The notes below the pieces were generated by a model that did not search any database, had not been told where the DNA came from, and was given only the letters and a program-made list of their open reading frames with translations. This document shows positions 17,913 to 23,972 of a DNA stretch of 30,715 bases, piece by piece (the first letter of the stretch is position 1; each line of letters opens with the position of its first letter). The DNA comes from a virus. The stretch is taken from positions 1 to 30,715 of IMG/VR virus record IMGVR_UViG_3300007276_000188. One strand, 5' to 3'. Both the position numbers and the translations under genes were made by a program.

Positions 17913-18384
17913 CTTTACAACTGCCGGACTACTAATAATCTCCGTAGGAACATTCCTGTTACCGATTCAAGCCTTACTCTTTGTAATGCTAGCATTAGTA
18001 TTAGCCGATAATTTAACAGGCATAGGAAAGTTCTATAGGACAAACAACTATACTTTCAGTATATTCAATCGCCGTACATGGAAACATATTTCCAGTAAAG
18101 GAATAGGACTAACCATAAACAAACTAACTGCATATTTTATTCTTATTATATGTTCGTTTTTAATAGATTTACACATCTTTAATTTTGATGATACAGTGCT
18201 TTACTTTACTAAAATCATATCTGCAGCAATAGCCTTTAGAGAATTGTTAAGTATTATAGAGAATGTAGAAGGAATTACAGGAACTAAATTACTCAGGACC
18301 ATTAGAAACCTTCTTACTAAGGGAATTAAAGGAGGTCTAGAAGAGTCATTAGAAAAAGAAGTAAAAGAAAAGGAAGAGGAATAA
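17869..18384 (+). CDS. Holin-like membrane protein
   Basis: A 171-residue protein from GTG 17869; ATG 17881 (four residues later) is an alternative start. It has three or four hydrophobic stretches (about 17-31, 32-48, 84-101 and 111-124), a basic loop (YRTNNYTF...NRRTWKH) and a highly charged C-terminal tail (EESLEKEVKEKEEE). This matches Bacteroidota phage holins of the 4-1 type, which open the inner membrane at lysis. It closes the structural operon. The endolysin is about 7 kb away at 25181, so holin and lysin are not adjacent. Moderately sure of the membrane protein call, less of the exact holin family. Confidence 0.7.
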   Translation: MKNLMSHIQILLHSSFTTAGLLIISVGTFLLPIQALLFVMLALVLADNLTGIGKFYRTNNYTFSIFNRRTWKHISSKGIGLTINKLTAYFILIICSFLIDLHIFNFDDTVLYFTKIISAAIAFRELLSIIENVEGITGTKLLRTIRNLLTKGIKGGLEESLEKEVKEKEEE

Positions 18385-18399
18385 ACGTTTCTCTTCTTT
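18370..18399 (+). terminator. Possible weak terminator at the holin stop
   Basis: A 9-bp stem (AAGGAAGAG at 18370-18378 with CTCTTCTTT at 18391-18399, one G-U) surrounds a 12-base loop containing the holin stop codon. The downstream tract is T-rich but interrupted (CTTTATAT), so termination would be weak. Confidence 0.4.
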
Positions 18400-18458
18400 C
18401 TTTATATACTAACAACACAACAGTAGTTACGTTAACAGAGCCACAGTCTAAGACTACT

Positions 18459-18818
18459 GTGCTACAATGCATCACGTGTAATATGACCTACAAAAGAGTT
18501 AAACAACATCCGGATTACCCCAACTATCTAATAGATGAAGATGGCCAAGTATATGGCAAATTAAAAGGAGGATGCTCTTACGGGTATAGAAGGTATAAGT
18601 TGACTAATGCTGAGGGTCAAGCAAAATCTATAGCTGGACATAGAGTGACATGGGAGGCCTGGAACGAAGAAACCATTCCTGAAGGTATGCAAGTCCACCA
18701 TAAGAACTGGGATAGATGTGATAATCATATTGATAACTTAGATGTTGTTACTCCTAAAGAAAATTGTAATCTCAAAAAGCCAAGAACTTCTACTTTCAAT
18801 TACACATTAAAACAATAG
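18459..18818 (+). CDS. HNH homing endonuclease (small)
   Basis: A 119-residue protein from GTG 18459; ATG 18483 gives 111 residues and is the more natural start (MTYKRVKQHPDYPNYLIDED). The N-terminal half is a NUMOD-like segment (NYLIDEDGQVYGKLKGG...YRRYKLTN). The C-terminal half is an HNH nuclease core (HHKNWDRCDNHIDNLDVVTP, with the paired His, Asn and Asp that bind metal and DNA). Such proteins are free-standing homing endonucleases spread as selfish elements. An inverted repeat (ACAGTAGT 18420-18427 with ACTACTGT 18453-18460) precedes the gene and overlaps the GTG. It lies at the end of the late operon, just before the repeated element at 18818. Confidence 0.8.
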   Translation: MLQCITCNMTYKRVKQHPDYPNYLIDEDGQVYGKLKGGCSYGYRRYKLTNAEGQAKSIAGHRVTWEAWNEETIPEGMQVHHKNWDRCDNHIDNLDVVTPKENCNLKKPRTSTFNYTLKQ

Positions 18819-18890
18819 CTTATTTAGAACGAGTATAAATTACCTATACAGTTGTAGTGTAATAGTATTTTACGTATATTTATATATGGA
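18818..18890 (+). promoter_or_regulatory. Composite regulatory element, copy 1
   Basis: The 23-base segment 18818-18840 recurs at 20648-20670 with 21 of 23 identical bases (mismatches at 18824 and 18830). Its core, ATTTAGAACGAGTATAAAT, is an imperfect 19-base dyad (7 of 9 pairs of the outer arms hold if the centre is ignored). It is followed after 36 bases by TATTTATATATGGA. Copy 2 has TATTTATTTATG at almost the same distance. It could be a promoter read by the phage sigma-like protein, a regulator-binding site, or a nuclease recognition site, as an HNH gene ends here. Confidence 0.55.
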
Positions 18891-18975
18891 TAGAGAGGGC
18901 ATTCTCTACCGACAAAGACATTAAAAAGCCTTAATCATTGAAGATGCTCCTTCTTTGATTAAAGGCTTTCCTGTT
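18891..18975 (+). ncRNA. Candidate structured small RNA or leader
   Basis: A 6-bp hairpin (TAGAGA 18891-18896 with TCTCTA 18903-18908) is followed by a long hairpin: 13 pairs with one bulged A (18925-18937 with 18956-18969) capped by a 4-bp stem (GAAG/CTTC). A TTTCCTGTTTT tail follows. No gene is present. Standing just downstream of the composite element, it may be a short transcript of about 75-85 bases ended by a weak terminator. Alternatively it is only the terminator of the late operon. Expression is not known. Confidence 0.4.
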
Positions 18976-19536
18976 TTAATCAATTGTAGTTTATTGAGAG
19001 TATACTTAAACTATCGGGAACTATATTCTAAGTTAGTAGGTTAGAAGCCGAAAGAGCCAATATAAGTAGAAATACACAAGTAGCTTTTTATTTAGAAACT
19101 TAACCCGTAAAAATAGAGGTAAGTATTATCCTTGTTTTATATTGTTAGATAATACTGAGATATGGTAGGTAATTCAAAAGTTAACCAAGTTTGCTTAATA
19201 CTTGGGTATATAAAAAAGGGAAAAAAATTAAGACTAAAATATAAATTAACAATATAAATTAAAATATTAACAAAATAGAATCTACTGAGGGAGGAAATAA
19301 TATATAGATAAAGATACTGAGATAAAAATTAAATCAAATATAATATATTAAATTAATAAGAGTTTAAAACCTCAGTACTTACTTCAGATGTTAACACCCA
19401 ATACAGATAAATAGTAATTCAGATATTAAATTAATAATAATTTAGTAATATATTAATAAGATAATTCGTAATTTATAATCGATCTAAATAATAATTAGTA
19501 ATTTCCAACTATTTATATATAGATAAAGAAAGTAAT
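18976..19536. other. Gene-poor AT-rich region, possible origin or regulatory region
   Basis: No convincing gene in 560 bases; the part from about 19200 is almost all A and T. Visible structure: a perfect 9-bp inverted repeat (AGTATTATC 19122-19130 with GATAATACT 19148-19156); ATACTGAGATA twice (near 19152 and 19314); a 15-base direct repeat ATATTAAATTAATAA (near 19345 and 19423); and TATATAGATAAAGA near 19301 and 19515, related to TATATATGGATAGAGA near 18882. Such short repeats plus an easily melted tract suit a replication origin or a promoter array. Only a 31-residue frame (19162-19257) is open. Confidence 0.5.
19162..19257 (+). CDS. Doubtful micro-ORF in the AT-rich region
   Basis: A 31-residue frame with one hydrophobic stretch (VCLILGYI) followed by a very basic C-terminus (KKGKKLRLKYKL). 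It could be a small membrane or nucleic-acid-binding peptide. The high A content makes a chance lysine-rich frame likely, and there is no distinct start signal. Kept only for completeness. Confidence 0.15.
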   Translation: MVGNSKVNQVCLILGYIKKGKKLRLKYKLTI

Positions 19537-19884
19537 ATGGCTTCACAACACAAATCATTAAAGGTATCAACAAGTAAAAGTAAATTAGAACTCTCAGTAA
19601 TATATCTATGCCTTAGGCGTGATGATAGACTTGAGATAGATGCAATGACAGAGATGGACTACTATATTAAAAAAATTAGGTTGAGTCCTAAAATGATCTC
19701 AGTAGTAGAAAAACATCCTTCATTAGACTCAGCAAAAAGATCTTCAGAAAAAATTAGACACCACTACTTTGGATTAACGTTTAAGACAGTGTCATACGAT
19801 AAAAATAATAAGTTACATCAAGTACTATATAACCTTCTAGAAAGTGAGACAGCTACAGGGAAAATAGAGCAGTCACGTTTATAA
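19537..19884 (+). CDS. Hypothetical protein, first gene of the regulatory/small-gene operon
   Basis: A 115-residue basic protein, first gene after the AT-rich region and preceded by TATTTATATATAGATAAAGA. It has no signal peptide or membrane segment. The start is polar (MASQHKSLKVSTSKSKLE), the centre is helical with charged residues (YLCLRRDDRLEIDAMTEMDYYIKKI) and a helix with RSSEKIRHHYFGLTF follows. The basic helical character suggests nucleic-acid or protein binding, but no family is recognised. It heads a run of small genes that includes the sigma-like protein, so an early regulatory role is possible. Confidence 0.6.
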   Translation: MASQHKSLKVSTSKSKLELSVIYLCLRRDDRLEIDAMTEMDYYIKKIRLSPKMISVVEKHPSLDSAKRSSEKIRHHYFGLTFKTVSYDKNNKLHQVLYNLLESETATGKIEQSRL

Positions 19885-19905
19885 TAACAAAAACAAACAA
19901 CCACT

Positions 19906-20097
19906 ATGAGTAAGTTAAAGTACCACTTAAATCAAATGTTTGCTCTTACAGATGAGAGCTTAGTATCTATAGAAGGGATTAAAGATGATAAATACATCCT
20001 TCTACACACCACAAAATATACACAGGGAATGATGGTATTGTCTGAGAAAGAGTTAGATGAGAAAATCGTAAGTGAGTACATATGGGAAACGAAGTAA
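19906..20097 (+). CDS. Small hypothetical protein upstream of the sigma-like gene
   Basis: A 63-residue acidic protein with a beta-strand pattern (LVSIEGIKDDKYILLHTT) and a helical C-terminus (SEKELDEKIVSEYIWE). The leader is A-rich (AACAAAAACAAACAACCACT). It overlaps the next gene by 16 bases (20082-20097), so the two are probably translated together. Coupling to a sigma-like protein suggests a co-regulator or anti-sigma-type partner, but this is inference from position; no family is recognised. Confidence 0.6.
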   Translation: MSKLKYHLNQMFALTDESLVSIEGIKDDKYILLHTTKYTQGMMVLSEKELDEKIVSEYIWETK

Positions 20098-20642
20098 ATC
20101 CACTCCTTCTACTACTCAGTAAAAGAGATAGTGAATGGGTAGCAATGGCAAGGTCATTGTCCGGAAAGAATAATACTCCACTACCTTTAGATTTATCTAG
20201 AGAATTAGTTCAAGATATGTATATAGCATTAAACAAATACGTTAATGATCCTGAGAAGATTATGTATAAGCCAGGAGAGGTAAATACAATGTATATCTAC
20301 ATTACCCTTCGTAATTTATATTATACGTACTTAAAGGTAAATAAGAAGACAGCTGAGAAGGTAATAGATTTTGATACTACAGAAATAATACAGGAGACTA
20401 ACTCAATAGAATACCATTTATCTTTATCTGATCTTAATGAAAAAGTAGTGGAAGAGATAAACACCTGGCATCATTACGATAGTAAGTTGTTTAAATTAAT
20501 ATTCTTTAAAGGGATTAGTATGAGAAAACTAAGTCAACAGACAGGCATCTCTGTTACTAGTATATTTAACACAGTAAAGAAATGTAAGATTAAGTTAAGA
20601 GAGAAATTTAGTACCGAATATAATACACTCTTTCTTAATTAA
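20082..20642 (+). CDS. Sigma-factor-like transcription regulator
   Basis: A 186-residue protein with two sigma-like parts. Residues about 39-85 (SRELVQDMYIALNKY...MYIYITLRNLYYTYL) follow the region-2 pattern of small sigma factors, with the D-L-V-Q-D-M-Y start and the later LRN-YL helix. Residues about 137-172 (FKLIFFKGISMRKLSQQTGI then SVTSIFNTVKKCKIKLR) form a region-4 helix-turn-helix. Such proteins redirect RNA polymerase to phage promoters. It overlaps the small gene upstream. The next intergenic region holds copy 2 of the 23-base element, a candidate target. The protein is shorter and more divergent than housekeeping sigma factors. Confidence 0.7.
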   Translation: MGNEVNPLLLLLSKRDSEWVAMARSLSGKNNTPLPLDLSRELVQDMYIALNKYVNDPEKIMYKPGEVNTMYIYITLRNLYYTYLKVNKKTAEKVIDFDTTEIIQETNSIEYHLSLSDLNEKVVEEINTWHHYDSKLFKLIFFKGISMRKLSQQTGISVTSIFNTVKKCKIKLREKFSTEYNTLFLN

Positions 20643-20647
20643 TATAC

Positions 20648-20717
20648 GCTTATCTAGAATGAGTATAAATCTTTAGTCGAACGGCATGGAAAGGAAAAGG
20701 AAGACTATTTATTTATG
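20648..20717 (+). promoter_or_regulatory. Composite regulatory element, copy 2
   Basis: The second copy of the 23-base element (20648-20670, core ATCTAGAATGAGTATAAAT) stands six bases after the sigma-like gene stop. TATTTATTTATG starts at 20706, 35 bases downstream, against 36 bases in copy 1. The rest of the 117-base gap to the HNH gene at 20760 holds no convincing gene. Conserved spacing of two separate parts argues for a functional bipartite site rather than chance similarity. Confidence 0.55.
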
Positions 20718-20759
20718 TACCCAAAGAGGTATAGATAACAACACCAAAACACACACAAA

Positions 20760-21293
20760 ATGGAACACTGGAAAGACATTAAAGGTTACGAAGGACATTA
20801 CCAAGTATCTGATTTAGGAAGAGTAAGATCACTAGGAAGACAGGTAATATTTAAAAAAGTATTCAAAAAACAAGTACGCAATAGAATACTAAAGCACGGG
20901 ATAGACAAAGGGGGATATCACCACGTAAGACTTTACTTAGACGGAAAAGCTCACCTATACAAAGTACACACATTAGTTACTCAAGAATTCTTAGGACATG
21001 TATCTGGAAAAGATAAGAAAGTAGTTGATCATATCAATAACAATAAAGATAACAACACACTTAGTAACTTACAAGTTATAACACATAGAAAGAACGTAAG
21101 TAAAAACAGGCAGGGTTCATCTCAGCACACAGGAGTATGTTGGGCAAAGCACTCTAGAAAATGGGTAGCGCAAATTTACTTAAATAGAAAGGTACATTAC
21201 TTAGGAACATTTTCATCCGAAGAAGCAGCAGCAAAGATATACACAGCAACATTAGAGGAGTTTACTTCACAGAACGGACAATTATTAAATTAA
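20760..21293 (+). CDS. HNH endonuclease with NUMOD4 and AP2-like domain
   Basis: A 177-residue homing endonuclease with three parts. Residues about 3-30 are a NUMOD4-type start (EHWKDIKGYEGHYQVSDLGR). An HNH core lies at about 75-110 (VVDHINNNKDNNTLSNLQVI, followed by RKNVSKNR). An AP2-like DNA-binding domain covers about 118-165 (GVCWAKHSRKWVAQI then YLGTFSSEEAAAKIY). This combination is typical of free-standing phage HNH genes. It lies between copy 2 of the regulatory element and small unknown genes, and is probably a mobile passenger. Confidence 0.9.
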   Translation: MEHWKDIKGYEGHYQVSDLGRVRSLGRQVIFKKVFKKQVRNRILKHGIDKGGYHHVRLYLDGKAHLYKVHTLVTQEFLGHVSGKDKKVVDHINNNKDNNTLSNLQVITHRKNVSKNRQGSSQHTGVCWAKHSRKWVAQIYLNRKVHYLGTFSSEEAAAKIYTATLEEFTSQNGQLLN

Positions 21294-21299
21294 GTTATC

Positions 21300-21506
21300 A
21301 TGGAACGGTTAAAAATTACCTACGACACAATAGGAGAACTAAATTACTTACTAGATAGATATTACAACCTTCTTTCACATGAAGAGATAGTAATGATTAA
21401 TAAGACTTTACTTAATGGGTATACAACAGAAACAGAGATGGAGTTAATGTATAAAGTATACGGAGAGTTAAACATGAGAATAAAAGGAAATGAAGAAAAT
21501 AGATAA
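21300..21506 (+). CDS. Small hypothetical helical protein
   Basis: A 68-residue, mostly helical protein, six bases after the HNH gene. The sequence ITYDTIGELNYLLDRYYNLL and EEIVMINKTLLNGY suggests two or three amphipathic helices. It overlaps the next gene by 17 bases (21490-21506), suggesting coupled translation. No signal peptide or membrane segment and no recognised family. Confidence 0.6.
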   Translation: MERLKITYDTIGELNYLLDRYYNLLSHEEIVMINKTLLNGYTTETEMELMYKVYGELNMRIKGNEENR

Positions 21507-21939
21507 AAGAAGTAAAGAGTGGAGAGCAATGACACCTAAAGAAAAGATGGAGTACAATGACTCTCAGAAATCTAAAGGACTAGGAGATACAATAGCTAAA
21601 ATTACAAAAGCAACAAAGATAGATAAACTAGTTAAGAAGGTAGTAGGAGAAGATTGTGGATGTGAAGAAAGACAAACGTTACTAAACAAGTTATTTCCTT
21701 ATAGTAAGAGTAGATTATCATGTGACGATTTCGATAGCTTAGACACAATCAAGCCTTGGGATAAACAGGGACTAAGTGCTAAGGATGCAGGGATAGTATT
21801 AAGAATATATCAAACATACGTAGACCGTAAACAAAAATGGACCTCATGCGTACCTTGTTGGAAGAGAATGGTGGACGGAGTAAAAAGGCTTCACGCGCAT
21901 TATCTAGTAGAACTTAAAGAATTAGAAGATGGACAATAG
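21490..21939 (+). CDS. Conserved Bacteroidota-phage protein with CGC motif
   Basis: A 149-residue protein. It has a charged helical start, then GLGDTIAKITKATKIDKLVK, a cysteine motif EDCGCEER (residues 54-61) followed by LLNKLFPY, and a later C-x2-C (SCVPC). I recognise the GLGDTI...GEDCGC-ER...LNKLFP pattern from unassigned proteins of many Bacteroidota phages. The four or more cysteines could bind a metal, but this is not shown. It overlaps both neighbours (17 bases upstream, 11 downstream), so it is part of a tight operon. Function unknown. Confidence 0.65.
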   Translation: MKKIDKRSKEWRAMTPKEKMEYNDSQKSKGLGDTIAKITKATKIDKLVKKVVGEDCGCEERQTLLNKLFPYSKSRLSCDDFDSLDTIKPWDKQGLSAKDAGIVLRIYQTYVDRKQKWTSCVPCWKRMVDGVKRLHAHYLVELKELEDGQ

Positions 21940-22033
21940 ATCACAAAGACAGGTAGAAAGTAAAGATAACACAGAGTTGCTATTGGCAATAATAGGACTT
22001 ATATTAATAACAATATCAATTAATTTTCCATAA
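21929..22033 (+). CDS. Membrane micropeptide (34 residues)
   Basis: ATG 21929 overlaps the preceding stop by 11 bases. The peptide has a polar, charged N-terminus (MDNRSQRQVESKDNTE) and then one clean hydrophobic segment (LLLAIIGLILITISINFP). This is a likely single-pass membrane peptide with no cleavage site. The overlap and the clear two-part composition favour a real gene. Function unknown; small phage membrane peptides may act in lysis or in blocking superinfection. Confidence 0.6.
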   Translation: MDNRSQRQVESKDNTELLLAIIGLILITISINFP

Positions 22034-22042
22034 TTAATTTAA

Positions 22043-22119
22043 TTAGCCCGGAGATTTTAGTTGTGTGTTTGACCCGGACTAAAGTAAGGGAGGGGGCTTT
22101 TGATTAGCCCCCGATCTTT
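22043..22119 (+). promoter_or_regulatory. GC-rich double hairpin, possible attenuator
   Basis: Two GC-rich hairpins stand in an AT-rich gap. Hairpin 1 pairs 22043-22051 with 22074-22082 (8 pairs, one mismatch). Hairpin 2 is a perfect 7-bp stem (GGGGGCT 22092-22098 with AGCCCCC 22106-22112) followed by a weak T tract. The AGCCC at 22045-22049 repeats part of the right arm of hairpin 2, so it could instead pair with GGGCT at 22094-22098. The two pairings exclude each other, as in attenuators. Simple termination is the plainer alternative. Confidence 0.5.
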
Positions 22120-22157
22120 AAAACAAAAGAAAAATATAATAACTAAAAACAAATACA

Positions 22158-22319
22158 ATGAACAACGAATTAGAAAATGCCTTAAAAATTATAGTACAAG
22201 CCCTACAACTAGCTAACCAGAAAGGAGCATTTACATTAGAAGAGTCTAGCACAGTACATAAAGGACTAACCATAGTAGTAGCTGCATTAACACCTAAGGA
22301 AGAACCAACAGAAGAGTAA
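22158..22319 (+). CDS. Small conserved-looking phage protein (53 residues)
   Basis: A 53-residue protein following the double hairpin, with an A-rich leader. The sequence NELENALKIIVQALQLANQK is an amphipathic helix, followed by GAFTLEESS, a second helix and an acidic tail (PKEEPTEE). The pattern LENALK-x5-QA-QLAN-KGAF-LEE is one I know from unassigned small Bacteroidota phage proteins. It precedes a membrane micropeptide by two bases. Function unknown. Confidence 0.6.
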   Translation: MNNELENALKIIVQALQLANQKGAFTLEESSTVHKGLTIVVAALTPKEEPTEE

Positions 22320-22321
22320 TT

Positions 22322-22411
22322 ATGGGAGGTTTTATATTAGCAATAGTAATAGGTGTATTTATAGGCCTAGCAATAACAGAGACATATAACAACGACGACG
22401 AAGTTTGGTAG
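22322..22411 (+). CDS. Membrane micropeptide (29 residues)
   Basis: A 29-residue peptide starting two bases after the preceding stop. The first 18 residues (MGGFILAIVIGVFIGLAI) form one hydrophobic span, followed by an acidic end (TETYNNDDEVW). Likely a single-pass inner-membrane peptide. Very short frames can be chance, but the spacing and composition support it. Function unknown. Confidence 0.5.
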   Translation: MGGFILAIVIGVFIGLAITETYNNDDEVW

Positions 22412-22439
22412 AGTAATTAATAACATAATAAAACACACA

Positions 22440-22700
22440 ATGAAACTTATAACAAAAGCAAAAATAACAACAGTAATAATATCAGTACTAATAGGATTAG
22501 CATTAAGTAGCTGCACACCAGAACCATTAACAATCAAAGAATCATGTGAATGTGAATGGGTAGATGAAAACGGTAAACCATTATATAGACGTATAGATGC
22601 AGTAACAGGACAAATTACAAGAACAGTAACTATTTTAAGTGATTGTGATGATGATGGTAAAGTAACTGAATACGGTATACTACGATGTAACAAAATATAA
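22440..22700 (+). CDS. Lipoprotein 1
   Basis: An 86-residue protein with a lipoprotein signal: basic start (MKLITKAK), hydrophobic stretch (VIISVLIGLAL) and lipobox LSSC with the lipid-carrying Cys25. The mature part is about 62 residues, acidic, with four further cysteines (CEC near the start, DCDD, and LRC near the end), possibly disulphide-linked. It would be anchored in the membrane facing the periplasm or surface. Phage lipoproteins of this size may act in superinfection exclusion or as outer spanins; no close inner spanin is seen. Its signal segment shares 46 identical bases with lipoprotein 2. Confidence 0.75.
   Translation: MKLITKAKITTVIISVLIGLALSSCTPEPLTIKESCECEWVDENGKPLYRRIDAVTGQITRTVTILSDCDDDGKVTEYGILRCNKI
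22474..22519 (+). repeat. 46-bp perfect direct repeat, copy 1 (signal-peptide segment)
   Basis: Identical to 22726-22771. It encodes the hydrophobic core and lipobox (IISVLIGLALSSCTP) of lipoprotein 1. Upstream and downstream coding sequence differs, so the repeat is limited to the export signal and points to a recent duplication or gene conversion. Confidence 0.95.
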
Positions 22701-22715
22701 TAAGAACACAATAAA

Positions 22716-22916
22716 ATGAAAACAATAATAATATCAGTACTAATAGGATTAGCATTAAGTAGCTGCACACCGGAAGACCAATGCGGTACAGTAACAGGAT
22801 GGGGAAGTGATAGATATGGTAACTACACCATAGACATAGATGGAACAACGCATGACGTAGACGCATATACATGGTTGAAGCTGGAGATTGGGGATGTAGC
22901 TTGTATAGAGTATTAA
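22716..22916 (+). CDS. Lipoprotein 2
   Basis: A 66-residue lipoprotein with start MKT, hydrophobic IIISVLIGLAL and lipobox LSSC with Cys17. The mature part is about 50 residues, beta-rich, Gly/Asp/Thr-rich (CGTVTGWGSDRYGNYTIDID...), and has two more cysteines. It does not resemble the mature part of lipoprotein 1, although 46 bases of the signal region are identical. It is the last gene of this small operon and is followed by a terminator. Role as for lipoprotein 1: likely envelope-anchored, function unknown. Confidence 0.75.
   Translation: MKTIIISVLIGLALSSCTPEDQCGTVTGWGSDRYGNYTIDIDGTTHDVDAYTWLKLEIGDVACIEY
22726..22771 (+). repeat. 46-bp perfect direct repeat, copy 2 (signal-peptide segment)
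   Basis: Second copy of the segment at 22474-22519, 252 bases downstream, encoding the hydrophobic core and lipobox of lipoprotein 2. Recombination between copies would delete one gene and leave a hybrid lipoprotein. Confidence 0.95.
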
Positions 22917-22954
22917 TATAAAAGAAATAAAGAGTCATTTTTCATTTTGATTTT

Positions 22955-22983
22955 AGGACCTGCTAGAGATAGTGGGTCTTTTC
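22955..22983 (+). terminator. Probable intrinsic terminator after the lipoproteins
   Basis: A 10-bp stem (22955-22964 with 22971-22980, three G-U pairs) has a 6-base loop and is followed by a short T tract (TTTTC). It lies 36 bases after the lipoprotein 2 stop and closes the small-gene operon. The rest of 22984-23120 holds no gene apart from the triplet repeat. Confidence 0.65.
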
Positions 22984-23026
22984 TTATGTGGGAAAGTTAA
23001 TCAAATAGTTCTCAGTATAATAGATA

Positions 23027-23062
<36 letters not shown>

Positions 23063-23120
23063 TAAATTAAAATAATAATAATAGTACCATAAGAAGAAAT
23101 AAGATAGGAGTAAAATATAA

Positions 23121-23357
23121 ACCTTTATTACGCCAAGGTGGAACGTAGATTCCTATTCTGGCAAGACAGGTAAGGTCACTACTAAGGGGTGGGTACGTTA
23201 CTTAATAAAAGAAGTAGTCATGGGATATATTGCACATGTATTAGATAAAGATATTTGGGAATACGTTGACTGTTATAAGAAAGGTTATCAATGGGTAAGA
23301 AAGGATAATAATTTAATAATAGATAAACGTAAAATATTTTGGATAGAAAAACAATAG
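23121..23357 (+). pseudogene. Start-less gene remnant, or 45-residue gene from ATG 23220
   Basis: The frame is open from 23121 (after TAA 23118-23120) to TAG 23355-23357 and reads like protein throughout. The segments PRWNVDSYSGKTGKVTTKGW and VRYLIKEVV come before the first ATG at 23220; MGYIAHVLDKDIWEYVDCYK follows it. Only the last 45 residues have an ATG. Either a longer gene has lost its start, a rare start such as ATT 23127 is used, or the upstream part is untranslated. No family is recognised. It overlaps the next gene by 19 bases. Confidence 0.4.
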
Positions 23358-23611
23358 TACGCTTCATTGATATATACAATGAGGTAGAGCTCTTCTTAGA
23401 GTTCATGGTAGATGATTTAAGATTAGGATTTGAATTTAAGAATAAGGAAGATGCTAAGGAGTATATGTTAGGGTTACTGGAGACAGATAGAGCTGGAATG
23501 ACTTTAAGTCTACTTGAAACATTAGAGGAAGATGGTATTGCTATCGATGAACAGTTAACACGTATGAGATTATTCTTATTCTCTGGTTTCCATCCTGAAC
23601 AGATGAACTAA
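23339..23611 (+). CDS. Small hypothetical acidic protein
   Basis: A 90-residue protein from TTG 23339; ATG 23405 would give 68 residues. The upstream part (DRKTIVRFIDIYNEVELFLE) looks like real coding sequence, so I favour the TTG start, which overlaps the preceding frame. It is a mostly helical, acidic protein (LLETDRAGMTLSLLETLEED) with a hydrophobic end (RMRLFLFSGFHPEQ). No signal peptide. It is the last gene before the terminase operon. No family is recognised. Confidence 0.55.
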   Translation: MDRKTIVRFIDIYNEVELFLEFMVDDLRLGFEFKNKEDAKEYMLGLLETDRAGMTLSLLETLEEDGIAIDEQLTRMRLFLFSGFHPEQMN

Positions 23612-23649
23612 ACGTATTAAGGGTAAAGTGTTAATTAACTATACACAAA

Positions 23650-23676
23650 TTGAATAATTAATAATTAACAATTCAA
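23650..23676. promoter_or_regulatory. Imperfect palindrome before the terminase genes
   Basis: TTGAATAATTAA (23650-23661) and TTAACAATTCAA (23665-23676) pair at 10 of 12 positions around a 3-base centre, ending four bases before the small terminase start. It could be an operator, or a site bound by the small terminase, but AT-rich sequence makes such dyads fairly common. Confidence 0.3.
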
Positions 23677-23680
23677 AATT

Positions 23681-23971
23681 ATGGCTGACGGAAGAAGAAA
23701 TAACGGAGGTAAGAGAGAAGGAGCCGGTAGAAAAAGTAAATGTGATGAGTTAAAACTTATTGAAAAACTTACTCCCTTAGATGATGTAGCCTTTGGAGTA
23801 CTACAGCAAGGTCTAGAGAACGGTAACTACAAGTTTTGGGAAACCTTCATGCATTACAGATACGGTAAACCTCAGACTAAAGTAGACATTACTACAGGAG
23901 GAGAGAAATTCAACCTACCTCTCACAGAATTCTTTACCTCAGAAGAACCGGAAGAGGATCTAGACATATAA
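23681..23971 (+). CDS. terS: Terminase small subunit
   Basis: A 96-residue basic-to-acidic protein one base before the large subunit gene. The start MADGRRNNGGKREGAGRKSK carries the GGKREGAGRK motif typical of small terminases and related phage proteins. A helical region (LKLIEKLTPLDDVAFGVLQQ) follows, and the C-terminus is acidic (SEEPEEDLDI), likely contacting the large subunit. It recognises phage DNA for packaging. It is short for the family (often 130-180 residues). Support is strong from motif plus neighbour. Confidence 0.8.
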   Translation: MADGRRNNGGKREGAGRKSKCDELKLIEKLTPLDDVAFGVLQQGLENGNYKFWETFMHYRYGKPQTKVDITTGGEKFNLPLTEFFTSEEPEEDLDI

Positions 23972-23972
23972 C

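Noticed and set aside
20686-20817. 43-residue frame before and inside the HNH gene
   Set aside because: It overlaps the well-supported NUMOD4 start in another frame and has a random, Lys/Thr-rich composition.
23131-23162. Hairpin-like GCCA...TGGC and GGAA...TTCC pairing resembling a tRNA fragment
   Set aside because: Arms do not fit tRNA spacing and the segment reads as protein in one frame.
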